Origin: an uncultured Clostridia bacterium
GTDB lineage: Bacteria; Bacillota; Clostridia; Saccharofermentanales; Saccharofermentanaceae
Assembly (NCBI GenBank): GCA_947167045.1
Contig: CAMVGO010000001.1
Span: 81,486-145,485 of the forward strand
Direction: 5' to 3'
DNA length: 64,000 nucleotides
Numbering within the stretch: position 1 is the stretch's first letter; every line of letters begins with the position of its first letter. Position numbers and translations under genes: made by a program. Positions 27,580 through 37,738 of the stretch are shown here, one piece after another. A model generated the notes under the pieces. It made no database searches and was not told where the DNA came from. It was given only the letters and a program-made list of their open reading frames with translations.

Positions 27580-28695
27580 TTATGTGGGAACTATTCTCAC
27601 CCACATAACGGGGCGCACCCCAATGCGATCATCATATATAAAACTACCCATAGAGTCTATTCTTCCTTGAAAATCCACAAAAGAAGCTCTGTAAGTATTT
27701 ATCCCACCATTTCTGACAGTAATGCCAGGAGATCTAAGCCACCAAGCAGAACATATCGCTCGTGTTGAATCGAACAAATAACCGGCTTCATCTATACTCA
27801 AAAGAAAAACTTTATCAGAAGTCGAATCACCAACCTGATTTCTACGATCGGTGACATTATTGCACATAAGAATTTTTTCTCTTTCCTCTGGTGTAAAATA
27901 CTGGTTAATAAAATCATTGTTTAGCCATGTCCTCAAGGAACATTTACTCCAAGAAATAGAACCTCCACGCGCATGATAAGGCATGCAAGCAACGCTTGAA
28001 CTGCAAAGGAGACATGCCATATTGTCTCTTACATCAAGAACTTTCCACCAGATGCGCTGACCATTGATAGAGCCGAAATAAATCTCATCTCCCTTATGCG
28101 GATTTCTACATCTTGAATGAATAGCTTTTATATATCCCTGCAGTTCCGTTTTCAGGTTCTCATCTCCGAATTGAATAGCTTTAACAAAATATTTATTCTG
28201 ATCAAATAGACGTTGAGAAGCAAGCTCACTGCGTCTTCTGCATTCCAAATTAGCCATAAGCAAATATAGATATGCGTTTCCATTTGACGGATCAGAATCC
28301 AATATAGTTTCACATCTGGATACTGCACCTCTATAATCCCCATCCGCAAGCATTAATTCAACTCTTTGTAAAAGATTGTCAATGTTCGTACCATAAACAT
28401 TTATTGTGGCATTTCCCACTTGAACATTTCCTCGAACATTGAGTGTCTTTATCGCATCCTGGACTAAACACTCTGTGCCACAAGCCTCACAACGTGAAAT
28501 TTTTGATGAAACATCGACTTTCATATGAGCATTGCAATTGGGACACATCGCTGGAACAAAAGACTTCAAAGCATCAGTATTAACAGTCACAGAATTACTG
28601 CTTTCCATTGACGATGCGGAATTCTGAGGCGTTCCACATTTCATACAGAACTTTGCTGTATCTGGTAATGACTGTCCGCAATTCATGCAATACAT
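27580..28695 (-). CDS. Zinc-ribbon protein with DUF6273-like domain
   Basis: A 371-residue protein. It opens with a C4 zinc ribbon (MYCMNCG...FCMKCG) and a second one (CPNC...CEACG) at about 50-75. A TPR-like helical segment (about 100-190) follows. The C-terminal about 170 residues match DUF6273: WSKCSLRTWLNNDFINQYF, a central DKVFLLS, WWLRSPG and the end GVRPVMWV. I use the ATG at 28695 (CAGGAG 6 bases upstream) rather than the TTG at 28701. DUF6273 resembles formylglycine-enzyme/C-type-lectin-like surface domains of unknown role. Confidence 0.72.
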   Translation of the reverse strand: MYCMNCGQSLPDTAKFCMKCGTPQNSASSMESSNSVTVNTDALKSFVPAMCPNCNAHMKVDVSSKISRCEACGTECLVQDAIKTLNVRGNVQVGNATINVYGTNIDNLLQRVELMLADGDYRGAVSRCETILDSDPSNGNAYLYLLMANLECRRRSELASQRLFDQNKYFVKAIQFGDENLKTELQGYIKAIHSRCRNPHKGDEIYFGSINGQRIWWKVLDVRDNMACLLCSSSVACMPYHARGGSISWSKCSLRTWLNNDFINQYFTPEEREKILMCNNVTDRRNQVGDSTSDKVFLLSIDEAGYLFDSTRAICSAWWLRSPGITVRNGGINTYRASFVDFQGRIDSMGSFIYDDRIGVRPVMWVRIVPT

Positions 28696-28817
28696 AAGCA
28701 ACTCCTGAAATCTATTTAATTAATAAATCAAATATCTACAAGTCACTAGTATTATATCAAACGACTAATTATCTAGATGCTTCAGTTAGAACACATCAAT
28801 AATATACATCTATGCAA

Positions 28818-28845
28818 AGCAGTCCGGCTTCCCAGCCGGGCTGCT
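28818..28845 (-). terminator. Hairpin downstream of the AAA+ ATPase gene
   Basis: Stem AGCAG-T-CCGGCT / AGCCGG-G-CTGCT with loop TCCC, about 50 bases past the stop codon of the minus-strand AAA+ gene. It is followed by only a short T run, so termination strength is uncertain. Confidence 0.45.
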
Positions 28846-28891
28846 CATAGAAAAGGAGAAAAATTGCGTAAAGCAGACAAGTTGCTGATTA

Positions 28892-30268
28892 TCAAACAAA
28901 CCCTATTCTATGTTCCCTTGTGGATCCTCCAGAACGGGCCAGAGCCTCAGTCAGAATACGTTCATCAATCACTGCCGTATCCGCATCACCTTCAAGCATC
29001 TCAAAGTATGCAGCCTTGGCGGCATTCTCTATGAGACTAACATACTGACGGAGTGATACCGTTCCTTTGGAACGCATCGAAGATACGATCTTCTTGAGGT
29101 CTTTCCGGTCTATTGTGATTCTGCCACGATACAGACTGTTCTGTCTGAGCGTATCGAATTGCTTGGTGATGATGGATAAGATCCTCTCAATATCAGGCTT
29201 GGGGAACTCAACTATCATACAGCGGTCCTTAAGCCAGAGCGGTACATTCTTGAGTTCGTTAGCCGTCAGAATAAATGGGATATTGGCAGTACTGATCTCT
29301 ATCTCAAGGTTCTGGTCTCTTATGACTCTTGTTCTGTCGAGGCAGCTTAAGAGTTCATCACTTATCGAATGATTGGATCCCGGCACACACTTGTCTATCT
29401 CATCGATCAGGATTACGGGATTGGTTGCATTTGCCGTAAGCATTGCATTGACGATCTCACCATATCTCGACTCCTTGTATGAGGGTGAATCGCCTATAAG
29501 CCCTCTTCCTGTTGCAGCACCGGGAGCAGATATCTTGTAGTATTCCAAACCCAGAATGTCAGCAAAAACTTTGCCGAAGAATGTCTTTCCTATGCCCGGA
29601 TCACCTTCAAGGAGTATGGGCATTATGGTGCCTTCGTTTATGTATTCGACTACTGCCGACAGGATATAGAATTCCAGTTCCCTCGGCAGATCGTTCTCGG
29701 CACAGAGCTGCCTTACTCTCTGACAGAGATCCTTCTCTGACAGTTCTGAAACCAGAGGTTTAGTCATCTTAAGCTTATTGATATCACGTGCTTTTATTGC
29801 TGAACTGCCCGTGGAAGCCGTCTTCTCTTTTTGTGACTCTTCCGGACTGTCGAGGATTATTACGTCATCAGCTATGTTGCTGTCTTCTTCATCCTCATCT
29901 GTCGGAACTCCATACACCACATGCGTCAGATGGATCCATGGGATGTGTATCTCAAAGCCGTTTTTCTTTAAGAAGTCATCCATTATGTAAATTGCTCTGT
30001 TGACGATCATGCGGGCATGGTTCTGGCACTTCTCACCTTCAAACATCGGGATAAAGAACGGACTGCCGACATTGGGATGGTTGATGTATTCCAGGAACAG
30101 TTTCCTGTCGTGCTCGGGCAGCAGCTCAAGGCCTCTTCTGAAAACTCTCTGAAGCTGGTAACACTTGCCGAGCCTTTCCTCAAAGGACTCTTCGTCCTTG
30201 TTTTTTAATAACAGATTGGTTAAGAAGTAATTCCTTCTTATGTAGATAAAGTCTTCAAATTTATACAT
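28892..30268 (-). CDS. AAA+ ATPase
   Basis: A 458-residue protein. The N-terminal about 150 residues are unrecognised and end in an acidic linker. The AAA+ module spans about 175-455: Walker A EGDPGIGKTF at 221-230, Walker B VILIDEIDK at 285-293, sensor 1 PFILTANE, and an Arg in LKDRCMIVEFP. The overall pattern is closest to Lon/MoxR-like protein-remodelling ATPases; no protease domain follows. Possible partners are the divergent gene at 30408 and the zinc-ribbon gene downstream. Confidence 0.75.
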   Translation of the reverse strand: MYKFEDFIYIRRNYFLTNLLLKNKDEESFEERLGKCYQLQRVFRRGLELLPEHDRKLFLEYINHPNVGSPFFIPMFEGEKCQNHARMIVNRAIYIMDDFLKKNGFEIHIPWIHLTHVVYGVPTDEDEEDSNIADDVIILDSPEESQKEKTASTGSSAIKARDINKLKMTKPLVSELSEKDLCQRVRQLCAENDLPRELEFYILSAVVEYINEGTIMPILLEGDPGIGKTFFGKVFADILGLEYYKISAPGAATGRGLIGDSPSYKESRYGEIVNAMLTANATNPVILIDEIDKCVPGSNHSISDELLSCLDRTRVIRDQNLEIEISTANIPFILTANELKNVPLWLKDRCMIVEFPKPDIERILSIITKQFDTLRQNSLYRGRITIDRKDLKKIVSSMRSKGTVSLRQYVSLIENAAKAAYFEMLEGDADTAVIDERILTEALARSGGSTREHRIGFV

Positions 30269-30407
30269 TTTTCTGATTCTCCTTATTCGTTTTTTGCGTT
30301 CTTCGAAGATGGCTTCATTAAACCATGGGTTTTAGTTACCTGAATAGTTGATATTTCTTGATTTTATGCTACCTTATAGTTACTTTTAGGTTACTTTTGG
30401 AGTCGCT

Positions 30408-31202
30408 ATGAGAAATATAAAATCCGTCTATATCGAGATCTTTGATCTCTACAACTTTCATTACGAGACAGAGAAGAAAAAGACCGCCGCACGCAAATAC
30501 ATAAGGACGCATTTGCGTGAGTGTTTTCCCAAATACAACTGGTCAGACGTAAAAAACTGGTATAAGCTGTCCGAACTCGACAGGTATAAGTTCAAGTTCG
30601 AAGTTGTCCGCAAGTATTTCATGGACAGGACCGAAGAAAGCAGGAAAAAGAAAACAGAGACCGACATCGCTGAGGAATCAAAGGAACATCATTATGAGGA
30701 AAGAAAATACATCAGCGGGCAGCAGGAGTATCTGAGCATATTACATAAGGACTTCTACGATGCAAACGCATCCGAAGAAGATAAACGCAGGGCTTATGAT
30801 GACTTCTGTTATTACCTGATCAAATACGTCCCGAACGTTTCGGCTCCCACATATGAGGAATGGCCGGATTCACCCCACAGGCTCTACGACTATCAGCAAT
30901 CGGCAATGGACGATGCTTTAAAGCAGGCTGCCAATGACAACTACGGCAAACCCGAACCCGTTACCGAAGCTGAAACAGACCACTATGCCCTGCTTGCCAT
31001 AATAAAGTATCTGGAAGAAAAGAACTCAATAAAGGTGGATATTGACGGCATCAGACAATGTCTGATCATAAAGCGTTCCGTCGCGTCAAAAAACGCGGAA
31101 GAAATGTCAGAGTCAGACAACAGCATCAATTACCTCGTTGCAACGAAGAAGCTGGAAAATCTGGATTTTATAACGAGAGTGGAAAAGACAGGCAATTCCT
31201 GA
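30408..31202 (+). CDS. Hypothetical protein, charged and helical
   Basis: A 264-residue protein with an N-terminal Lys/Arg-rich region (EKKKTAARKYIRTHLREC) that could bind nucleic acid and a Glu/Asp-rich remainder. I recognise no domain. It is divergent from the AAA+ gene (139 bases between starts, containing AT-rich promoter-like sequence), so the two may be co-regulated. It converges with the metallo-beta-lactamase-fold gene. Confidence 0.55.
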   Translation: MRNIKSVYIEIFDLYNFHYETEKKKTAARKYIRTHLRECFPKYNWSDVKNWYKLSELDRYKFKFEVVRKYFMDRTEESRKKKTETDIAEESKEHHYEERKYISGQQEYLSILHKDFYDANASEEDKRRAYDDFCYYLIKYVPNVSAPTYEEWPDSPHRLYDYQQSAMDDALKQAANDNYGKPEPVTEAETDHYALLAIIKYLEEKNSIKVDIDGIRQCLIIKRSVASKNAEEMSESDNSINYLVATKKLENLDFITRVEKTGNS

Positions 31203-31227
31203 TTTTCGCCATGGAATTCAGGTCATC

Positions 31228-32979
31228 TCAACTATCCTGTATGTTTACATATATACTCCCGTTACTCAGAGCATAGGTTTTTGTCAGCGGGTTTTGGTCT
31301 ATGCCAAGCTTATTACGAACCGCATCCACATCTCCCGGATCATCACGGGATACAAAAAGTTGTGTATTCCCATCACACACCCTGTCAACGACAACCTTGT
31401 TCTCACTTCTTCTGCTGTCAGCATCACATGAAAACAGATAGCCATGATGAGGAAGAATAAGATTATCAAAAATCTTATTCTGGTTATTACTATCTTGGCC
31501 AAATTCATCTGGCCAACATCTATAGAAACAATCTGCAGGCATTATTATTCTCTTTAACTGAAGCATAATCGATGTGACGTTTTTCCAATACTCATCTGCA
31601 TAACTGCGTCCAGTTCTGGTTCTGCCCTGACAAATCTTTATATCACCAACGCTTATAACCGTTCCCACCTCCTCATCAATAATGTAAGGCGTGATGTAGC
31701 TCAAAGCATAAAGATAAAAACGGCTGCTATCAAAAGTGTTGTGCGGGAATATGAATACCGAGTCTTTTAGTTCACGCGAATGGTGTGCACGCTGAAGTTT
31801 ATAAAACAAATGAGGAAAATTGTTATGGTGATCTCCATGATAGTGGGTAACAATAAAGTACACCTTACCGTCGGAATTCCACATATCTTCACACCGCTTG
31901 ACCAGTTCATCCTCAACCGCAGTTTTAGTCGCATAATTTGAACGATGCCCTGCTCTGGTGGATGTACCGTTATCAACGATCAACAAGTTCTTATGTTTAC
32001 CGGAATTAGAAAGATACTCAATCTCAATTCCTATGCACTGACCAAATCCCGAGTTGTACAGATATATTTCAGAACGCCAATAGTCCTTGAACAAATCATT
32101 CCACAGATCCCTGGTGTTGGGAGTATTGTTCTCCGTCCTGCATTGACTGGAATTGCTATTAGTTGGATTATCTACCATAGAGCCCGACACTGTTGCTGAA
32201 TGAACATCTTCATCGTCAACAAAGCACAGTCTTCCCATGGGATTAATTGCTTTTGGATTATACTCGGCTTCTTTCCCGTGATCTCTCAGTTCGAGCTTGA
32301 ATCTGTGTCCCGATACAAAGTATTCCTCGTAGACTTTGTCCTTGGAATTCCTATATAACTCAATCTCTTTTCCGGACCTTATCTGATAATCAGTCTTTTC
32401 AGTCTCAAGGCGCTGCCTTACTTCAGGATCATCAGTAAAGATAACAGTTCCGGCGTCCTTATCCTCAACATACTTCAACTTGTCTTTTGAGATCAGCCAG
32501 TTGTTTCTTGCCGCTGTCCCACAGTCAACATCTATCTCAAAATAGTACTCATAAGGATAGAACACTATGTTGATTACTGGATTATCTAACTTTTCCTGCC
32601 TTGGATAATAATACTGCACATTCGGATTATCCTCAGAGGTCCTCAACTCAAGATTGTTGTTTATGGCACGGCGCATGAATCTGTACATTTCCGGAGTCGA
32701 AGCCTTGAATATGATCCTTATATAGCCATTTTCCAGTTCCTGATAATCGCAGATGTTGCCATATATGCGGAAGTCATCGTGAATCTCCAGTCCTGCAGGA
32801 AAAGGTCTGAGCAATTCCACCAAAAGCTCATGCCTTCTCTCATCAACGAGCCTTTGCACCTCTTCTTTTTCTCCGGGCGTAAACTCAATCCTGTAACCGC
32901 GTTCTATATACTCCTGAAGTTTTCTGATAGTTAACTCTTCAGAGGGTCTCCAGTTGTCATAATATGGTATTTCGTACAT
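31228..32979 (-). CDS. Metallo-beta-lactamase-fold protein with long N-terminal extension
   Basis: A 583-residue protein. Residues about 310-575 are an MBL-fold hydrolase: NLLIVDNGTST at the first strand pair, THYHGDHHN (HxHxDH) at 378-386, and later LPHHGYLFS that may supply a further metal ligand. The N-terminal 300 residues are unrecognised, with a repeated beta-strand/charged pattern. There is no signal peptide, so cytoplasmic. MBL nucleases and competence-type (ComEC-like) hydrolases share this motif, and its place next to nuclease and AAA+ genes favours a nucleic-acid or nucleotide substrate. That is inference. Confidence 0.72.
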   Translation of the reverse strand: MYEIPYYDNWRPSEELTIRKLQEYIERGYRIEFTPGEKEEVQRLVDERRHELLVELLRPFPAGLEIHDDFRIYGNICDYQELENGYIRIIFKASTPEMYRFMRRAINNNLELRTSEDNPNVQYYYPRQEKLDNPVINIVFYPYEYYFEIDVDCGTAARNNWLISKDKLKYVEDKDAGTVIFTDDPEVRQRLETEKTDYQIRSGKEIELYRNSKDKVYEEYFVSGHRFKLELRDHGKEAEYNPKAINPMGRLCFVDDEDVHSATVSGSMVDNPTNSNSSQCRTENNTPNTRDLWNDLFKDYWRSEIYLYNSGFGQCIGIEIEYLSNSGKHKNLLIVDNGTSTRAGHRSNYATKTAVEDELVKRCEDMWNSDGKVYFIVTHYHGDHHNNFPHLFYKLQRAHHSRELKDSVFIFPHNTFDSSRFYLYALSYITPYIIDEEVGTVISVGDIKICQGRTRTGRSYADEYWKNVTSIMLQLKRIIMPADCFYRCWPDEFGQDSNNQNKIFDNLILPHHGYLFSCDADSRRSENKVVVDRVCDGNTQLFVSRDDPGDVDAVRNKLGIDQNPLTKTYALSNGSIYVNIQDS

Positions 32980-33051
32980 ATTCGGACCTCATCACACTTT
33001 CTTTACACTATGGCTTCCGTTATCGCCATAAAAACACTGCTGAAACCAGCA

Positions 33052-34509
33052 TTAATTCTGTTTTCTTCCGTTATACGGATTCCGGCAGACACCGTCAGAA
33101 TCGAAGTCATAGACCTTGCCTTCGGATTCGACATAGTAATCGGTGTAGTCAACCATATGGCCGTCATTATCGAAGTAATACCATTTGCCGCCGCTGCTTA
33201 GCCACTTGCCGGCATACATGTTTCCGTTCTTATCGTAGTAATACCAATGATAGTACCAGAGCAAGGTTCCGTCAGAGCGCACCGCGTAATCATCTGCCCT
33301 CTTATGCCAGCCTGTGATCTTCCCCGCTTTGGCATCAGGATTTTTGCATACACCGTTGGAGTCGAAGCTGTAATCTATTCCGCCGATCGTTACGTTTTCG
33401 ATGTTCTTCATCATCTTTCCATAATTGTCGAAGTAATACCACTTGCCGTTGCTGTTAAGCCATCTGTCTGTATACACCTTGCCGTTCGATCCGGCATAGA
33501 TCCAGATCCATTCTTCCGGTCCGCCATACTGAAAACAGTACCATCCAGTGACCATCTCACCGCTGTTTTTGAAACAGTAAAGATCACCGTCGATATTCGT
33601 CAGTCCGACATCCATTCTTCCATTATCACCGAAGTGATACCACTTGCCGCCTATCTTATGCCAGCCGGTGTAAAGCTTTCCGTCTTCTCCGCAGTAGTAC
33701 CATACGTAGCTTTTGCTGCTGAAAGTCTCCTTAAACCATCCGGGAACGATTATCTCAGATGAGCCTTCAGGATCTATGCATGCGCCGCTTGGATCGAAGG
33801 AATAGTATTTTTTGCCAATCTTGTAATTGACAGCATTGCAGACCATCCTGCCGTAATAGTCAAAGTAATAAGTCTTTCCGCCGCCGGTATACCATTCGCT
33901 GATATACAGGGCGCCATTCGATCTGGCATAGAGCCAGTATTGCCCGTCGTAGTACCAGCCGGTAACCATCTCACCGCTTTCCTTAAGCCAATACTTAGTC
34001 TTATCAACAGTTATGGGATATTCGCCTTTTTTGCAGGTCATCATCGTGCCGTTGGGTTCATAAAAATAGTACCAGCTGCCTCCGATCTTGTGCCAGCCCG
34101 TATAGTACTTGCCGTCCGTACCAAAGTAGAGCCAGGAGTAATAATATGTCGGTGCCCATTCGTTTTCTTCATTACCGTAGCCCAGGTAACATACTTTGTT
34201 CCATCCCTGTTTCAGAGAAGTCTTTCCTTCAGGATTCAGGCATTCACCGCCGGATGCGAAGTCATAGAACTTATCGTCAATACGGTAATTCTCAACTCCG
34301 GATACCATTACGCTCTGACGTCCGAAGTAATACCACTTGCCGCCGATCTGCTTCCAGTCGTTGGTCACATATCCGTCTTCGTAGGTGTAGTATCTCCAGT
34401 AATCGCCGTCCTTTATCCAGCCTGTCGAATCAGCCATCGAGACGGCGGGAGTAAATGACAACAGCATTCCCGCGGTAACGGCTGCTGCCAGGATCTTCCT
34501 GATACCCAT
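33052..34509 (-). CDS. Secreted cell-wall-binding repeat protein
   Basis: A 485-residue protein with a Sec signal peptide (MGIRKILAAAVTAGMLLSFTP, cleavage after VSMA). The rest is almost entirely repeats of about 20 residues with the choline/glucan-binding pattern GGKWYYF, GWHKIGG, GEMVTGWY. No catalytic domain is seen, so it is probably a surface adhesin, scaffold or coat protein held to cell-wall polymers or polysaccharide. First of three tandem paralogues in gene-map order (last in transcription). Ribosome site GGAGGTCACACTT before the ATG. Confidence 0.82.
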   Translation of the reverse strand: MGIRKILAAAVTAGMLLSFTPAVSMADSTGWIKDGDYWRYYTYEDGYVTNDWKQIGGKWYYFGRQSVMVSGVENYRIDDKFYDFASGGECLNPEGKTSLKQGWNKVCYLGYGNEENEWAPTYYYSWLYFGTDGKYYTGWHKIGGSWYYFYEPNGTMMTCKKGEYPITVDKTKYWLKESGEMVTGWYYDGQYWLYARSNGALYISEWYTGGGKTYYFDYYGRMVCNAVNYKIGKKYYSFDPSGACIDPEGSSEIIVPGWFKETFSSKSYVWYYCGEDGKLYTGWHKIGGKWYHFGDNGRMDVGLTNIDGDLYCFKNSGEMVTGWYCFQYGGPEEWIWIYAGSNGKVYTDRWLNSNGKWYYFDNYGKMMKNIENVTIGGIDYSFDSNGVCKNPDAKAGKITGWHKRADDYAVRSDGTLLWYYHWYYYDKNGNMYAGKWLSSGGKWYYFDNDGHMVDYTDYYVESEGKVYDFDSDGVCRNPYNGRKQN

Positions 34510-34597
34510 AAGTGTGACCTCCGATTAAAAACTGAGAGGGGCTGCCTCAAGGCCCTTTAATTCTGAGACAGCCCCCCTGAAAAAGAATGTAAAAGAT

Positions 34598-36058
34598 CTA
34601 GCTTAGATTCGGTTCTCTTCCGTTATACGGATTCAGGCAGACGCCGTTCGAATCAAAGTCATAGACCTTGTTGTCGGATTCGATATAGAAACTGCCGCCG
34701 GATGCCATACAGCCTTCAACATCAAAATAATACCACTTGCCGCCGCTGTTGAGCCACTTGTCGGTATACATGTTTCCGTCTTTGTCGTAGTAATACCAGT
34801 AATAAATCCATCTTGGTTCATTGGAACCTGTCACATATCCGTATCGGGTGGGTTTTTCGCACCAGCCTGTGATCTTCTTTGCCTTGGCGTTCGGGTTCGT
34901 GCATACACCGCTGGAGTCAAAGTTGTAATCAATGCCGTCTATCGTATAATTCTTGACATCTGAGACCATCATCCACCAGCTGGTGAAGTAATACCACTTA
35001 CCGCCGCTGTTGAGCCATCTGTCTTTATACACCTTGCCGTTCGATCCGGCATAGATCCAATATTTACTGTCAAAGCTTTGGTACTTATACCAACCGGTAA
35101 CCATCTCGCCATTATCCTTGAAACAGTAATCACCGTTTTCGGTCTGCAGAATTCCGGTAGTCATACTTCCGTCACCGCGGAAAAAATACCACTTGCCGTC
35201 TATCTTCTGCCAGCCTGTACAGTGCTTTCCGTCTTCGCCCATGTAATACCATGAATAACTGTTAGGACCGAAAGCCTTCTTATACCAGCCCTGGGCGATA
35301 ATCTCATCTGAACCTTCAGGATTGATGCAGGCTCCGCTGGAATCAAATGAATAGTATTTGCCGTTTATCTTGTAATTGGCGGCATTGCACAACATCCTGC
35401 CGTCCCAGTCAAAGTAATAAGATTTTCCGTCATCCTTGAGCCACCTGGATTCGAACAATACTCCGTCAGATGCTGCATAGCGCCAGTATCCGCCGCCATA
35501 GTACCATCCGGTAACCATCTCTCCGCTCTCCTTGAACCAATAGTTGCATCCGTCGATCCATTTGGGACCGGCATACCGGCCTGAACAGGAGTACATGATG
35601 CCACTGTATTCATCGAAGTAATACCAGCTGCCTCCGATAAAATGCCAGCCCTTGTATAAGTCCCCGTTTTTGTCGGCATAGACCCAGCCTGAGTTCTTCT
35701 CATACTTCCGGGTTATCGCACTGTATCCAAAACTGTAAACTATCCTGTTCCAGCCCTGAGGCAGTTTGCTCTTTCCTTCGGGATTTGTGCATTCACCGTT
35801 GGATTTGAAGTCGTAGAACTTGTCCTCGATCTTAACGTTATCTGCTCCGGATACCATGTATCCCTCGTATGTGAAGAAATACCACTTGCCGTCGATCTTC
35901 TTCCAGTCGTAGGTCACATATCCGTCTTCGTAGGTGTAGTACCTCCAGAATTCACCGTCCTTTATCCAGCCCGTCGAATCCGCCATTGAGACGGCAGGAG
36001 TAAATGACAACAGCATTCCTGCGGTAACGGCTGCTGCCAGGATCTTCTTGATGCCCAT
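34598..36058 (-). CDS. Secreted cell-wall-binding repeat protein, paralogue
   Basis: A protein of 486 residues from the ATG at 36058, which follows GGGAGGAAA. An open frame continues upstream by 121 codons but reads through the neighbouring gene in another frame and is not used. The signal peptide is MGIKKILAAAVTAGMLLS; the mature protein consists of the same GGKWYYF/GWY repeats as its neighbours and aligns with them along its full length. No enzyme domain. Confidence 0.82.
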   Translation of the reverse strand: MGIKKILAAAVTAGMLLSFTPAVSMADSTGWIKDGEFWRYYTYEDGYVTYDWKKIDGKWYFFTYEGYMVSGADNVKIEDKFYDFKSNGECTNPEGKSKLPQGWNRIVYSFGYSAITRKYEKNSGWVYADKNGDLYKGWHFIGGSWYYFDEYSGIMYSCSGRYAGPKWIDGCNYWFKESGEMVTGWYYGGGYWRYAASDGVLFESRWLKDDGKSYYFDWDGRMLCNAANYKINGKYYSFDSSGACINPEGSDEIIAQGWYKKAFGPNSYSWYYMGEDGKHCTGWQKIDGKWYFFRGDGSMTTGILQTENGDYCFKDNGEMVTGWYKYQSFDSKYWIYAGSNGKVYKDRWLNSGGKWYYFTSWWMMVSDVKNYTIDGIDYNFDSSGVCTNPNAKAKKITGWCEKPTRYGYVTGSNEPRWIYYWYYYDKDGNMYTDKWLNSGGKWYYFDVEGCMASGGSFYIESDNKVYDFDSNGVCLNPYNGREPNLS

Positions 36059-36098
36059 AAATATTTCCTCCCAAATAAATATTTGTCTCTTTTTATGT

Positions 36099-37556
36099 TC
36101 AGCCCTTTGCCAACGGCCTTCCGTTATACGGATTCCGGCAGACGCCGTTGGAAGCGAAGTCATATACCTTGCCTTCGGACTTGATATAGTAATCGTCGTA
36201 ATTGACCATGCGGCCGTCAGATTTGAAGTAATACCATTTGCCGCCGCTGTTGAGCCACCTGTCGGTATACATGTTTCCGTCCTGGTCGTAGTAATACCAG
36301 AAACCGTACCACTCGGCTTTTCCGTAATATCCGGCCGGGTCTCCGAATTCCACGTCTGTTTCAAACCAGCCGGTGATCTTCTTTGCCTTCGCGTCAGGAT
36401 TCTTGCAGGCTCCGCTCGCATCGAAGTCGTAATAGATGCCGTTTATCTTGAAATTCTTTGCATCTTCGAGCATTATCCCCTGCACATCAAAGTAATACCA
36501 TTTTCCGCCGCTGTTGAGCCACTTGCTGCAATACAGCTTCCCGTTCGATCCGGCATAGACCCAGTATTCATAATTGCCTTTCTGATACCTATACCATCCG
36601 GTAACCATCTCACCTGTTTCCTTGAAGCAATACCAGTCACCGTTGATCTCCTTTTTACCCGTATACATATTCCCATGGGCCGAGAAGTAATACCATTTCC
36701 CGTCGATCTTCTGCCAGCCTTTGCAGGGCAAACCGTCATCACCGATGTAATACCATGAATATTGATCGGCATCAGAGTTCTCCTTAACCCAGCCTTTGGT
36801 GAACGGTTTTTCGGAACCTTCAGGATTAATGCAGTTGCCGCTGGAATCGAATGAATAGTATTTCTCATTGATGCAGTAATTGGAGACATTGCAGAGCATC
36901 CTGCCGGCCCAGTCGAAGTAATAGGATTTGCCGCCTTCATTCAGCCACTTATACTCGTACATTACCCCGTCAGATCCGGCATAGCGCCAATATCCGCCGC
37001 CATAGTACCATCCGGTAACCATCTCGCCGCTTTCCTTGAACCAGTAAGTATGGCCGTCTATCCATCTTCCGCCGGTGTCACAGGAATACATAACGCCATT
37101 GTAATTATCGAAGTAATACTTGCTGCCTCCGATGGTACGCCAGCCCCTGCACAGGTCACCGTTCTCTTCGGCATAGACCCAGCTGTATGAATAGGCCGCC
37201 TCCTGAGTCTTTGAATTGTATCCGACACCTGAGGTTATTACTTTGTTCCAGCCCGGCTCGAGCCTGCTCTTTCCATAAAGAGTCAGGCATTCGCCGTTGG
37301 ACTTGAAATCGTAGTACTTGTTATCGATCTGATAGTTCTTTACTCCCGCGACCATGATTCCATAACGTCCGAAGTAATACCATGTGCCGTCGATCTTCTT
37401 CCACGCATTGGATACATAACCGTCTTCGTATGTATAGTATTTCCAGCAATTGCCTTCTTTTTTCCATCCCGTCGTATCCGCCATGGAAACCGCCGGCACA
37501 AATGACAGCATCATTCCCGCTGTCAGCGCGGCAGCCATGATCTTCTTAAATCCCAT
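36099..37556 (-). CDS. Secreted cell-wall-binding repeat protein, paralogue
   Basis: A 485-residue protein with signal peptide MGFKKIMAAALTAGMMLS and cleavage near VSMA. The same repeat architecture as the two downstream paralogues, including the C-terminal YDFASNGVCRNPYNGR block shared by all three. It is first in the transcription order; 40 bases separate it from the next. A GGAGGAAAG site precedes the ATG. Tandem triplication with diverged sequences suggests phase or niche-specific surface variants. Confidence 0.82.
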   Translation of the reverse strand: MGFKKIMAAALTAGMMLSFVPAVSMADTTGWKKEGNCWKYYTYEDGYVSNAWKKIDGTWYYFGRYGIMVAGVKNYQIDNKYYDFKSNGECLTLYGKSRLEPGWNKVITSGVGYNSKTQEAAYSYSWVYAEENGDLCRGWRTIGGSKYYFDNYNGVMYSCDTGGRWIDGHTYWFKESGEMVTGWYYGGGYWRYAGSDGVMYEYKWLNEGGKSYYFDWAGRMLCNVSNYCINEKYYSFDSSGNCINPEGSEKPFTKGWVKENSDADQYSWYYIGDDGLPCKGWQKIDGKWYYFSAHGNMYTGKKEINGDWYCFKETGEMVTGWYRYQKGNYEYWVYAGSNGKLYCSKWLNSGGKWYYFDVQGIMLEDAKNFKINGIYYDFDASGACKNPDAKAKKITGWFETDVEFGDPAGYYGKAEWYGFWYYYDQDGNMYTDRWLNSGGKWYYFKSDGRMVNYDDYYIKSEGKVYDFASNGVCRNPYNGRPLAKG

Positions 37557-37738
37557 TTTCTTTCCTCCATATATACAGATAATAAAATTTTAGTAAAAGA
37601 AAAATGAGATTTCACTATGATAAAGCAAATTTTGTATTAACAATCAGGGGAGGAACCGGATCGCCATGAACCGTATAAGCTGTGAAATACCTGTGCTAAT
37701 ATATCCTTAAGAAAACCCTCAGTTTAAAGAAGAAAACG

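Noticed and set aside
34598..36421. Long form (607 codons) of the second wall-binding gene
   Set aside because: The extra 121 codons overlap the neighbouring paralogue in another frame and precede a good ribosome site and signal peptide at 36058.
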